Source: JACRCT01 sp049841135 (GTDB lineage: Bacteria; Myxococcota; Myxococcia; Myxococcales; UBA5297). Taken from it: 64,000 nucleotides of DNA. The notes under the pieces were generated by a model. The model was not told where the DNA came from. It was given only the letters and a program-made list of their open reading frames with translations, and did not search any database. The position numbers were made by a program, and so were the translations under genes. The stretch covers positions 372,001 through 436,000 of the forward strand of contig JASGHK010000004.1 in the NCBI GenBank assembly GCA_049841135.1, in the 5' to 3' direction. Position 1 is the stretch's first letter. The number at the start of each line of letters is the position of its first letter. Of this stretch, positions 9,496 through 18,451 are shown one piece after another.

Positions 9496-11313
9496 CTACC
9501 GCCGCTCGACTCTCTTCTCGAGCTTCGCCAGGGGCATCTGCGCCGCGACCGGCCGCCCGTGCGGGCAGCGCGTGTTGAAGTCGATGGCATCCAGCGCATC
9601 GAGCAGCGCCCGCGCCTCCTCGGTCGACAGGCTCTGGTGCGCGCGCACGGCGGAGTGGCAGGCCATGGTCGCCAGCACCTCCTCCATCGCCGACTCGAAC
9701 GCTCTGCCCTTCTCCACCTGCATCAGCTCGCTGGCCAGATCGGTCAGCAGCTGCCGGTAGTCACACCCGACGAGCGGCGCCGGCACGGACTTGAGCGCGA
9801 AGGTCGTGCCGCCGAAGGGCTCGCAGTCGAAGCCGACCTGCTTCACCTCGTCCAGGTGGTCGGCCAGCACTCGCGCCTCGGCGAGCGGCATCTCCACCGT
9901 CGCCGGGAAGAGGAAGCTCTGGAGTTGCGGCTTGCGCGCCCGGAACGCCTCGCGCAGTTGGTGGAAGCGCAGCCGCTCGTGCGCCGCATGCTGATCGATG
10001 ACGACGAGCTGCGGCCCGGGCGCCTCGCAGACGAGGTAGGTCCGGGCGAACTGCCCGATGACCCGGAGGTTGTGGAAGAAGCCCGCCGGCGGGATGTCGT
10101 CCGCACGCGCCGGTCCCGGTTGGTACTGCCAGCTCTCGGCGATGGCCGCCACCGGCACGCCGCCGAACCGCATCGGCAGGGACGTCGGGACGATCGGCCG
10201 CGCCATCGGCCCATAGCCGCCCGCGTGCTCGGCTGTTCCAGCTGCCAATCCGAGCGCAGGACTCGGCTCCCCGCCCGCTTGCGCTTGCTCCGCCCTCGCC
10301 TGCGCTCCCTGCGTCAGCCACGGCGAGCGCCGGAGCGCCAGCTGAACGGCGTGGAAGATGACGTCGAAGGTCGAGCGGGAGTCGGCGAAGCGCACCTCCA
10401 GCTTCTGGGGATGGACGTTGACGTCCACGTCCTCGAACGGCATCTCGAGGTAGAGGACGGCGGCGGGCTGCCGGCCGGGCATCATCGCGTCCGAGAAGGC
10501 GCGCTGGATGGCGGCGATGAGCCCGCGGTCGCGCACGTAGCGGCCGTTGACGAAGGTGTAGATTCCGCGCGCGGTCGAGAGCGTGTAGTCGGGCGAGGCG
10601 ACGAAGCCGGTGACCCGCATGGCGTTGAGCCGGTGGTCGACCTCGACCAGATGCGGGAAGACGTCGCTGCCCAGCGCGGCGGCGATGCGCTCCTTGGGAT
10701 CCTTGGGCGCGGCCGGGGCGCTGAAGCTCTGCTTGCCGCCCGAGACCAGCGTGAAGCCCACGTCATGCCGCGCCAGCGCCAGGCGGATGACCGCCTCGGA
10801 CGCGTGGCCGGCCTCGGTCTCGGCCCGCTTGAGGAACTTGCGGCGCGCCGGGGTATTGAAGAACAGGTCTTCGACCAGCACGCTCGTGCCGGCGGGCGCG
10901 CCAATCTCCTCGACGCGGTCGATCTTGCCGCCCTCGACCACGACCTTGGTCGCCGCCTCGGCGGTCCGCTCGCGGGTGGTGAGCGTGAAGCGCGAGACGG
11001 AGGCGATGGCGGGCACGGCCTCGCCGCGGAAGCCCATCGTGGCGATCTTCTTCAGCCCCTCGGCGTCAACCAGCTTGCTCGTCGCGTGGCGTCCCAGGCA
11101 GGCCTGGGCGTCCTCGCCCGTCATGCCGATGCCGTCGTCGGCGACCAGGATCTTGCGCAGGCCGCCGTCGAGGAGCTCGACCTTGATGGCCTTGGCTTCG
11201 GCGTCGAGGCTGTTCTCGCACAGCTCCTTGACGACGGAGGCCGGGCGCTCGACGACTTCGCCCGCGGCGATCTGGTTGATGAGGTGGTCGGAGAGGACTT
11301 GGATCTTGCCCAC
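9496..11313 (-). CDS. mutL: DNA mismatch repair protein MutL
   Basis: A 605-residue GHKL ATPase. The N-terminal motifs are intact: INQIAAGEVVERP, ENSLDAEA (Mg-binding Asn/Asp), DDGIGM and GFRGEAVPAIASV. A linker (about 340-420) leads to the C-terminal dimerisation/endonuclease domain, with DQHAAHERLRFH, ACHSAVR and CPHGRP. The endonuclease motif in nicking MutL homologues is DQHA-x2-E-x4-E. Here the final Glu is His (E-RLRF-H), while the other metal-site motifs are kept, so nicking activity is probable but worth testing. MutL couples MutS mismatch recognition to strand incision or excision. No mutS or mutH is in the window. Confidence 0.95.
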   Translation of the reverse strand: MGKIQVLSDHLINQIAAGEVVERPASVVKELCENSLDAEAKAIKVELLDGGLRKILVADDGIGMTGEDAQACLGRHATSKLVDAEGLKKIATMGFRGEAVPAIASVSRFTLTTRERTAEAATKVVVEGGKIDRVEEIGAPAGTSVLVEDLFFNTPARRKFLKRAETEAGHASEAVIRLALARHDVGFTLVSGGKQSFSAPAAPKDPKERIAAALGSDVFPHLVEVDHRLNAMRVTGFVASPDYTLSTARGIYTFVNGRYVRDRGLIAAIQRAFSDAMMPGRQPAAVLYLEMPFEDVDVNVHPQKLEVRFADSRSTFDVIFHAVQLALRRSPWLTQGAQARAEQAQAGGEPSPALGLAAGTAEHAGGYGPMARPIVPTSLPMRFGGVPVAAIAESWQYQPGPARADDIPPAGFFHNLRVIGQFARTYLVCEAPGPQLVVIDQHAAHERLRFHQLREAFRARKPQLQSFLFPATVEMPLAEARVLADHLDEVKQVGFDCEPFGGTTFALKSVPAPLVGCDYRQLLTDLASELMQVEKGRAFESAMEEVLATMACHSAVRAHQSLSTEEARALLDALDAIDFNTRCPHGRPVAAQMPLAKLEKRVERR

Positions 11314-11349
11314 GGTGCGAAGAAGCTACACCGCAGGCCCGAGGCTTCG

Positions 11350-11688
11350 CTACGAGTTCCCGCCGTCGACCTGGTCCGGTGGAGGCTGGTCGTTCGGTTG
11401 CGCCGTGACCTCGCGCTCTTCGCCCTCCTCTTCCTCCTCCTCGGAGGCGGTCGGGTAGCGGCGCACCTGGTCCGGCTGGATGTCCTCGCCGTCGCCGAAG
11501 TCCTCGATGGGCTTGTAGCCGCGGATCTCCGCGGACCAGACGTCGGCCCCGTTGCCGGCGTCGCCGTATTCGGCTTCGTCGAAGGTGGCGTCGTGGCCGG
11601 TGACGCCTGCGGTCCGCTCTTCGCGGAGCGGGCCCTGGTCCACCGGGAACAGCGGGTACTTCGGAGCCTTGCGATCGGGATCGGCCAT
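11350..11688 (-). CDS. Small acidic protein, hypothetical
   Basis: A 112-residue soluble protein with no signal peptide. It starts MADPDRKAPKYPLFPVDQGP and ends in a Glu-rich stretch (EEEEEEGEER) and a Pro/Gln-rich tail. The start at 11688 has a textbook AGGAGG ribosome site 6 bases upstream, which supports a real gene. It lies 36 bases before mutL on the same strand. I recognise no family. Confidence 0.6.
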   Translation of the reverse strand: MADPDRKAPKYPLFPVDQGPLREERTAGVTGHDATFDEAEYGDAGNGADVWSAEIRGYKPIEDFGDGEDIQPDQVRRYPTASEEEEEEGEEREVTAQPNDQPPPDQVDGGNS

Positions 11689-11758
11689 GGGAAGCCTCCT
11701 GCGCCCCTCCACTGTTGGGAGGACACGCCGCAGAAGCTAAAGCTTCCCGGTCCTTCGG

Positions 11759-13183
11759 CTAGGGCAGGTTCTTGCGGGCCTCGGCAGCGAGCGGGCCACT
11801 GGGGTCCCAGTTGAGGCACTTGCGGTAGTAAGAGTTGGCAAGTGCGCCCTCGTCCATCCCGCTGTAGCAGCGGGCGACCAAGCACGCAGCCTTGGCTCGC
11901 GCAGGCATGTCGGCCACGTCTTCGCCGGGCTCGTCCAGGAAGGCCACGAAGTTCTGGAGCTTGTCGCCACACGCGCCGTTCTTCGAGGACTCCTCGTACA
12001 TGTCTACGAGGGTCTCAAAGTGGCTCTTGCTCCGCAGCGGCGCCTGGGGCCGGTTCCTCAGCCGGTTCTTCCACGCCTCGCTCGGCTCGCCCGGCTGCGT
12101 CTGGGGTGCCGCGACGGCGACCGCCGGCTCGGCCGGCTTGGCTTCCGGCACCGGGATTGGCGTGGGCGAAGGCGTGGGAACCGGCGCCACAGCGACAACC
12201 GGCTTGGGGGCCGCTGGACGAACGGGCTTGGGCGCCACGGCGACGACGACTTCCACTCCAAGCTCTCCAATCTCGGTGCGGTCGGAGCCAGTGAGCGGCA
12301 GCGGCTTGATGCCTTCGAGCTCGATCGGCTTGCTGCGGTCCATCGACAGGCGCTCACCTGCAGACACGGGCTTGACCTGTCCGTCCGGCAACTCGACCAA
12401 CACGCGGCCTTCCGCCACCGCGACCTCGACGATGCCCTCGCTCAGTCCGACGGTGAAGGCCGTCCCGACCACGCGAACCGTCGCTCCGCCGGCCTCCACC
12501 AGGAAGGCCTTGCGCGCGGCGTGCGTCGCGGTCACCGCCACGCGGCCGCTCTTGAGGACCAGGCCGACCTCGTCCTTTGCAGCCTTGCTCAGCAATAGGT
12601 CGGAGGCCGAGGCGACCCGAACGCGGCTGCCTTCCGGCAGCTTGACGATGGCCTTGCCGGACGTCGTGGTCTTCACCTGCGCGCCGGCCTTGAGCCCCTC
12701 GCCCGCCTTGGCCAGGTGCTGGTCGCCCGAGAACGCCACCAAGGTCCCGTCGGCAGTCTCGACCAGGCTGGGCTCGACCAGCGGCTCGACGGGCTGGACT
12801 GGCTCGATGGGCTTCACCATCGCCAGCGCATTGGGGTCCACCGGCTTGTCCGCGCCGCGCTTGTCGTTGATGGCCAGCACGGCCAGCACCAGCGCGAACG
12901 CGCCCGCCCCTGCCAGCCCCAGCGTCCAAAAGTTCCAGCTGCGCTGCGCGCGCAGCATCTGCGCCTCGACCGCGCCGTGCACCTTCTCGTCGGCCTTGCG
13001 CCAGTCGACCTTGGGCGCCACCGGCACCGCGAACGAGAGGACCTCGCGCGTCGCTTTCACGGCTTCGAGCTCGGTGCGGCACGCCTCGCAGGCCGAGAGA
13101 TGGGCATCCATCCTGGCCTTGGCCATCTCGTCCAACTCGCCTGCTGCGTAGCTCCACAGGGCGGATTTCTCAACGCACGCCAT
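11759..13183 (-). CDS. FecR-type anti-sigma factor with N-terminal zinc finger
   Basis: A 474-residue protein. The N-terminal putative zinc-finger (about residues 1-45) has the anti-sigma signature H-x3-C-x2-C (HLSACEAC) after a conserved ELDEMAKARMDAH helix. A transmembrane helix follows at about 85-105. A periplasmic FecR domain (about 155-290, 'LKAGAQVKTTTSGKAIVKLPEG', 'VRVVGTAFTV') leads to a Pro/Val/Ala-rich linker and a C-terminal helical region with several Cys. FecR-like anti-sigma factors hold an ECF sigma factor at the membrane until a periplasmic signal releases it. The start at 13183 has a GGGAGG ribosome site and overlaps the end of the ECF sigma gene by 14 bases, so the pair is translationally coupled. 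Confidence 0.8.
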   Translation of the reverse strand: MACVEKSALWSYAAGELDEMAKARMDAHLSACEACRTELEAVKATREVLSFAVPVAPKVDWRKADEKVHGAVEAQMLRAQRSWNFWTLGLAGAGAFALVLAVLAINDKRGADKPVDPNALAMVKPIEPVQPVEPLVEPSLVETADGTLVAFSGDQHLAKAGEGLKAGAQVKTTTSGKAIVKLPEGSRVRVASASDLLLSKAAKDEVGLVLKSGRVAVTATHAARKAFLVEAGGATVRVVGTAFTVGLSEGIVEVAVAEGRVLVELPDGQVKPVSAGERLSMDRSKPIELEGIKPLPLTGSDRTEIGELGVEVVVAVAPKPVRPAAPKPVVAVAPVPTPSPTPIPVPEAKPAEPAVAVAAPQTQPGEPSEAWKNRLRNRPQAPLRSKSHFETLVDMYEESSKNGACGDKLQNFVAFLDEPGEDVADMPARAKAACLVARCYSGMDEGALANSYYRKCLNWDPSGPLAAEARKNLP

Positions 13184-13928
13184 GGACGCCTCCCGAAATC
13201 GCACGCGGGGCCTTGAGGAGCCGCTGCATCGCCTCGTTGAACTCCAGGCGCGCGTGGTGCAGCCGGCTTCGCACGGTGTTGGGCGAGGTGCCGACCGCGG
13301 CGGCGATCTCCTCGGGGCCCATGCCGCACAGCTCGTGGTACACGAACACCACCCTCTTCTTGGCCGTCAGTCCTTCCAACGCCGCCTCCACCAGCCTCGC
13401 CGCCTCGCGCCGCGACGCCTCGCCCTCCGGCCCCGCCGACGCCGGAGCCGCCTCGGGCTCCGGAGTCTCCGCCATCACGTCCTCGGGCCGGCGCCGCTTC
13501 CAGCGCAGGTGCATCAGCGCGGTGTTGGCGCATACCCGGTAGAGGAACGTGCGGAACTTCGCCTCGCCCCGGTACGTCTTCGCGGCGGAGAGGAGCTTGA
13601 GGTAAGTCTCCTGCAAGAGGTCTTCGATTTCAGCGCGGCGACCGACGAGGTGGAAGAGCGTCCGTGCCGCCTCGTCGCGGGTGAGCAAGTAGAGCTGGTC
13701 GAAGGCGGCGAGATTGTTCTGGCGGATTCGCTCGACCAGCGAACGCAACAGCGCCTCGCGCTGGTCGGCGGCCACCCCCTGCTGCGCCTCGGTGAGCGGG
13801 ACAGCGGAGAGCGGCACGCGGGTCCCTCCGGCGGCATTGCTCTTGCCGGCTTCGCCAGCCACCACAGTCAGCCGGCGCGGCGACTGTACTTCCGATGGGC
13901 TCTCTTGGCGATTCGCGGTCGGGAACAA
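13170..13928 (-). CDS. ECF-family RNA polymerase sigma factor
   Basis: A 252-residue protein with sigma region 2 (about 60-130: QLYLLTRDEAARTLFHLVG, then EIEDLLQETYLKLL and FRTFLYRVCANTALMHLRWK) and region 4 (about 175-240: VEAALEGLTAKKRVVFVYHELCGMGPEEIAAAVGTSPNTVRSRLHHAR). These are diagnostic of ECF sigma-70. The extra ~60 N-terminal residues are Ser/Ala-rich and of unknown role. The start is uncertain: the TTG at 13928 has a GGAG upstream, but a shorter start inside the N-terminal extension is possible. It is followed directly by its anti-sigma gene. ECF/anti-sigma pairs of this kind usually autoregulate, and the 1-kb gap upstream could hold the target promoter. Confidence 0.8.
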   Translation of the reverse strand: MFPTANRQESPSEVQSPRRLTVVAGEAGKSNAAGGTRVPLSAVPLTEAQQGVAADQREALLRSLVERIRQNNLAAFDQLYLLTRDEAARTLFHLVGRRAEIEDLLQETYLKLLSAAKTYRGEAKFRTFLYRVCANTALMHLRWKRRRPEDVMAETPEPEAAPASAGPEGEASRREAARLVEAALEGLTAKKRVVFVYHELCGMGPEEIAAAVGTSPNTVRSRLHHARLEFNEAMQRLLKAPRAISGGVHGVR

Positions 13929-14396
13929 GTGCCACTCCGTTCGGCCTTCGAGGGGCTTTGGTTCCGGTGGGCTCAGAAACGATCAAAAGGCGCGGGAAAA
14001 GGCCTGGTTGGCTGGCGCAACCGGTGGTGTAGGGCCTGGTGCGGCGGCGTGGGGCAAGCGCGGGCAGACGCCTGGAAGCCCGTCGAAATTCACCCGTCGT
14101 TTCGGTGACTTACAAGGCCATTTCGAAGCCTCAGGAAGGCCTCCCTGAGGCCCTGGGCGGCCGCCTTAGGGGCCGTTCAGTCGCCAGGCTTGCTGAAATA
14201 GGGCTGGTTGGTGCTCCCCACCTAGCTGGGCCGCCCAGCGGCCCTGGCGACCTGTTTGGGGTTTTCGGAGCGCTGGCGGCACCGCTGGCCCCCGGTCACC
14301 GCCCTCGAAGTGAGCAGGTGTGGGTGGACGTGGTGGACGAGCACTTCCGCCCAAATGGCTGCAGGACGCCCGATCCCTCCCCAGCGGTAGGCCGCC

Positions 14397-14455
14397 GGGG
14401 GCCAGCCCACTTTAGTGGCCTTCGTGCAGATAGCCGGGGGCATTCAGCCCCCGGT
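14397..14455 (+). repeat. 59-bp inverted repeat, left arm
   Basis: This arm matches the reverse complement of 14659-14717 at 58 of 59 positions; the only difference is CACTTTAGTGG versus CACTTCAGTGG. Inside each arm is a smaller hairpin, CCGGGGGC-attca-GCCCCCGG. The arms enclose about 200 bases that encode nothing recognisable. The structure could be a MITE-like or REP-like element; I saw no target-site duplication. Confidence 0.75.
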
Positions 14456-14658
14456 TTCCGAATCGCCGACGGTCCGGTGCTGCGCGAGCACCCCAAGCCC
14501 TCGCGTGCGCTGGTCGTCGTGGGGCGAGCGCACCTGCCTGGGTTCGAGCAGGAGTTGGTCGAGCGGTGCGGGTTTGGTTGGAGGGCTGAGACGTTGGTGG
14601 GCGCCTGGCGGGAATCGAGGTTGGAAGGAAGGGAGACAGTCAGGACTGCCGGATGGAG

Positions 14659-14717
14659 ACCGGGGGCTGAATGCCCCCGGCTATCTGCACGAAGGCCACT
14701 GAAGTGGGCTGGCCCCC
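14659..14717 (-). repeat. 59-bp inverted repeat, right arm
   Basis: Reverse-complement partner of 14397-14455 (58/59 identical). It contains the same internal GGGGGC/GCCCCC hairpin. A full-length pairing of the two arms would make a long cruciform or RNA stem closing a loop of about 203 bases. Confidence 0.75.
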
Positions 14718-14973
14718 GACACTCGACGGTGGAGTCGCTGCTGAGCGTCGCATTCCAGGCACGAGGCGGCGAGCCGAGTGGACCTTGCGGGCACGTCAAG
14801 GGCACGACGTCTCCGTAACCGGCGCACCAGCACTCGCTCCTTCCGATCACTGCGCGCACTCGCCGTGACACCGCACGCGCCGTTTTGATCGCTTGCCGAG
14901 AGGCTGGCAACCAACTCGCTCGAAAGGCCGATGCGACCGCAGGCGGCCGACCCCGAACATGAAGGAGCTCGCA

Positions 14974-15799
14974 ATGACCTCGTCTCGCACGCTCACCCTC
15001 GTCGCCAGCGCCGCCATGGCGCTCTTCGCCTCCGGCTGCGTCTACAACGACTGGCGCGGCTGTCAGAACGAGGGCTGCTGCCGCGAGGGCTCCTGCTACG
15101 TCTCGACTCCCGACGCCAGCGGGCTGCCGCTGGTCTGCCAGTCGAACTCCGACTGCGCCGCCAACGAGTATTGCGTCAAGGGCGCCTGCCGGCCGGTGCC
15201 CGACGACTCCAAGACCTGCGTCGTCGCCGCCGACTGCGCCAAGGGCCAGATGTGCATCAACGGCATCTGCTCGTCGCTGTGCGCCAAGGACTCCGACTGC
15301 GCCACCGGCCAGATCTGCAAGGACATGTTCTGCACCACCAAGCCCGCCGATCCTCCGGGCCCCGACGCCGGCACCGTCGAGCCGCCGCCCGTGGGCGACG
15401 ACGCGGGCACCATCGAGCCTCCTCCCGCCGCCGACGCCGGCACGACCGAGCCCAAGAGCTGCCAGTTCAACGCCGACTGCGGCGAGGGCCTGTACTGCAT
15501 CAACCAGGAGTGCCACCTGGGCTGCGCGAGCGACAACGAGTGCCCCGCGCTGCAGATGTGCAAGGTCGGCATCTGCCAGGACCGCCCTGCCGCCGAGTGC
15601 CTGACCGGCGCCGACTGCGCCCTGGGCCAGGACTGCGTCGACGGCGCCTGCAAGGTCCGCTGCTCGACCAGCGGCCAGTGCTCCGCCGGCGAGATTCTGC
15701 AAGCTGGGCTACTGCAATCCCGGCTCCGGCGGGACCTGCGTGACCAACTGTGACTGCCCGACCAGCGAGCGCTGCGTCGCGGGAGTCTGCCAGCCGTAA
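14974..15799 (+). CDS. Cys-rich lipoprotein (one apparent +1 frameshift)
   Basis: About 274 residues after correction. The ATG at 14974 has AAGGAG 6 bases upstream. The signal peptide ends in the lipobox LFASGC. The mature protein is built of repeated Cys units such as CVVAADCAKGQMCINGIC and CLTGADCALGQDC, typical of large 'Dickkopf-like' Cys-rich surface lipoproteins in Myxococcota. It has a central Asp/Ala/Pro linker. The frame breaks at 15695, where GAGATCTGC reads GAGATTCTGC. Removing the extra T restores the final Cys units, CKLGYCNPGSGGTC and CDCPTSERCVAGVCQP, ending at the TAA at 15797. Function unknown; probably surface-exposed and disulfide-rich. Confidence 0.7.
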
Positions 15800-15866
15800 C
15801 GTCGTCCACCCTCTCTTCGGCCCTCGGACGACGGGGCGCGACCGGATTGGCCGGTCGCGCCCTTTT
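15800..15866 (+). terminator. Strong intrinsic terminator (tandem hairpins plus T-run)
   Basis: Two adjacent stems lie directly after the lipoprotein stop codon. The first is CGTCGTCC/GGACGACG (15800-15807 with 15826-15833). The second is a perfect 12-bp stem GGGCGCGACCGG/CCGGTCGCGCCC (15834-15845 with 15851-15862), followed immediately by TTTT (15863-15866). This is a classical rho-independent terminator. Confidence 0.85.
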
Positions 15867-15948
15867 CTCTTGGGTCGGCAGGCTTGATTCCGCGGCCTCA
15901 AAGGAGGAAGGTGCGCGCCCTTCGGGGGCTCTTAGGAGGCCGTCCCAG

Positions 15949-18325
15949 GTGTCCGAAGAAGCAAGCCTCGAGGAGCTCGACCTCGAACCGCCGCTCCCTC
16001 GCTGGCGACGGTGGCTGCGCATCCTCGGCCGGCTTCTGCTCGCCCTCCTGGTCCTGGCCATCATCGCCGCCTTCCCCGTCAGCAGCCTGGTCAAGGGATG
16101 GTGGCGGCAGTCCATCGTCCTGGTCGACGCCCACCGCAACCACCGCATCGCCCACGCCGGGTGGAGCTTCCCCGCCCGCGTCTACTCCCAGCCCGTCCCG
16201 CTGACCGAGCCCGGCTGGAAGCTCGTCGCCGAGGCGCGCGCCCGCGGCTACGCCGAGAAGTGCCCCAAGCCCGGCCCCGGCGAGTTCTGCGAGAAGACCG
16301 GCGCCGCCACTCCTCGATCCGGCGGCAAGGAGCTTCGAGCCGCTCCGCCTGGGCTGGGTCGTCGGTCCGACCGGCGAGGTACGCGAACACCTGCCGCTCG
16401 CCGACGCTCCCAAGCACCTGGTCGACGCCATCATCGCCGCCGAGGACCGCGAGTTCCGCTCGCACCAAGGCGTCAACTTCTCCGCCGCCATCCGCGCCGC
16501 GCTCGCCAACGCCAAGGAGCGCTCCTGGTCGCAGGGCGGCAGCACGCTGACCATGCAGGTGGCGCGCGCCATGGCCGGGCAGAAGGAGAAGACGCTCGCG
16601 CGCAAGGTCCGCGAGGCGGTGATGGCCCTCGCGGTCGACGAGCACCTGGGCAAGGACGGCGTGCTGCAGATGTACCTGGACGCCCCCTACCTCGGGCAGC
16701 GCGGCGGCCTCTCCATCTGCGGCTTCCAGGCGGCCGCCCGGCACTACTTCGGCAAGGACGCCAAGGACCTCTCGCTCGCCGAGTCGGCGACGCTCGCGGC
16801 CATCCTCCCCGCCCCCGCCAAGTTCGCCCCCGACCGCTACCCCGAGCGCGCCAAGGAGCGGCGCGACCGCGTGCTCAAGACGATGGAGGCCGAGCTGGGC
16901 TACGACGTCGTCGCCGCCATCTCCTCTCCGATGGTCACGGTGAAGTCGACCTCGCTCGACGAGCGCTTCCCGGCCTACCTCTCGGCCACGCGCTCCTGGC
17001 TCGAGAGCCACCTCTCGCTCGACGCGCTCTACGGCGCCGGGCTCGTGGTCACCGTGGGCATCGACGTCCCGGCGCAGCTCGAGACCGAGGAGGTCTTCCC
17101 GGCCAAGACGCGCCACCTCGAGGGGCTGCTCGGCAAGAAGCCCGGCGCGCTGCAATCGGCCGGCGTCCTGCTCGAAGTCGAGACCGGCCGGATGCTCGCC
17201 GTCTGGGGCGGCTCGGGCGAGTCCTCCACCGGGTTCAACCGCGCGACGCAGGCCCGCCGGCAGCCTGGCAGCTCCTTCAAGCCGATGGTCTACGCCTTGG
17301 CGCTCTCGCAGCCGCCCGGCCCCGACGGCAAGCCGCGCTTCACCGCCTCCTCGACCGAGCCGAACGAGATCCGCCTGTTCAAGACGCCGCAGGGCAACTG
17401 GACGCCGCACAACGTCACCGGCGAGTACACCCCCACCGCCTCGCTCGCCTACGGCCTGGCCCTCTCGCAAAACGTCGCCACCGCGTCGCTCCTACAGGAC
17501 CTGGGCGGGCCGATGCCCCTCATCGAGCTGGCGAAGCGCTTCGGCTTCGACACCTCGCACTTCCCGGCGGAGATGGGCCTGGCGCTCGGGCAGGGCGAGG
17601 TCACGCCGATGGAGATGGCGCAGATGGCGTCGACCATCGCGAACGGCGGCCGCCGCGTGACCGGCCACCCGGTGCTGAAGATCGTCGATGGCTCGGGTGC
17701 CGATTGCATGCCGGCGCTCCCCCAGCCCGAGCAGGTGCTCACCCCCGCCGCTGCGGCGCTCACCCGCGAGCTGATGCGCCTCGTCGTCGACTTCGGCACC
17801 GGCGGCCCGGTCCGCGGCGTGGGCGAAGAGCCTGGCTACAAGGGCCCGGTGATGGGAAAGACCGGCACCACGGACCTGGAGCGCGACGCGTGGTTCGTGG
17901 GCGCCACGCCGAGGTGGGCGGCGGTGGTCTGGCTCGGCTACGACCAGCCGCAGCAGCTCGGTGGCTCTGCCTCGGACCTGGCCGCGCCGCTCTGGGGCTG
18001 GTGGATGGGCCGGCTGACGCGGCACGAGGCCCCGCTCCCCGTCTTCCCCGAGACGCCCAAGCTCTCCCACAAGTGGATCTGCACCATCAGCGGCAAGCTC
18101 TCGAGCCCGACCTGCCAGGGCCTCTACGCTCCGTTCATCCCCGGGACGGAGCCCAAGCAGACCTGCGAGGACGACCACACGCCTCCGCCGCCCGCGGACG
18201 GAGAGACGCCGAGGGTGAAGTACGAAGGGCTCTGGCAGAGGCTGGCGCGCGAGAAGGCCGAGCGCGAGACGCCGGACGCGGGCGTGGACGAGAGCTCCGC
18301 CGACGCGGGTACCGCTGGCGAGTAG
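15949..18325 (+). CDS. Bifunctional penicillin-binding protein, PBP1C-like (one apparent frameshift)
   Basis: About 791 residues after correction. I chose the GTG at 15949 because AGGAGG lies 9 bases upstream. A transmembrane anchor (about residues 25-47) precedes the glycosyltransferase 51 domain, with EDREFRSHQGV (catalytic Glu region) and QGGSTLTMQVARAM. The TLTMQ form is typical of PBP1C rather than PBP1A (TITQQ). The transpeptidase domain has PGSSFKPM (S-x-x-K), ALSQN (S-x-N) and KTGTT. It polymerises and cross-links peptidoglycan in the periplasm. The frame changes once near 16308-16316, between the anchor domain and the GT domain (extra base in ACTCCTCGATCC). All catalytic motifs lie after the break. 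A Cys-containing tail (CTISGKLSSPTCQ, QTCEDD) follows the transpeptidase domain. Confidence 0.85.
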
Positions 18326-18451
18326 CGCCGAGCGCTGGTCCCTCGACCGAAGTCTGGCACGCGCCCTTGTGTCCCCTGCCCTGCATTGGGGAAAACCAGC
18401 CGAGCTTCCGCTTGCTTCTGCTTCTCGCCTGCCGTTAACCAGCTTCCGATC

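Larger units (their letters stand above)
13929..14973. other. 1-kb intergenic region with inverted repeats and hairpins
   Basis: No credible protein is encoded here on either strand; the apparent frames are low-complexity GC artefacts. The region separates the leftward ECF sigma gene from the rightward Cys-rich lipoprotein gene. It holds a stem GCCTCAGG/CCTGAGGC at 14128-14151 and a 59-bp inverted repeat pair at 14397-14455 and 14659-14717 (listed separately). The right end (14962-14967, AAGGAG) is the ribosome site for the lipoprotein gene. Confidence 0.5.

Noticed and set aside
14296..15702. Long minus-strand frame across the intergenic region and Cys-rich lipoprotein gene
   Set aside because: Low-complexity Ala/Gly/Arg translation with no domain. 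The opposite strand carries an AAGGAG ribosome site, a lipobox and Cys-repeat units.
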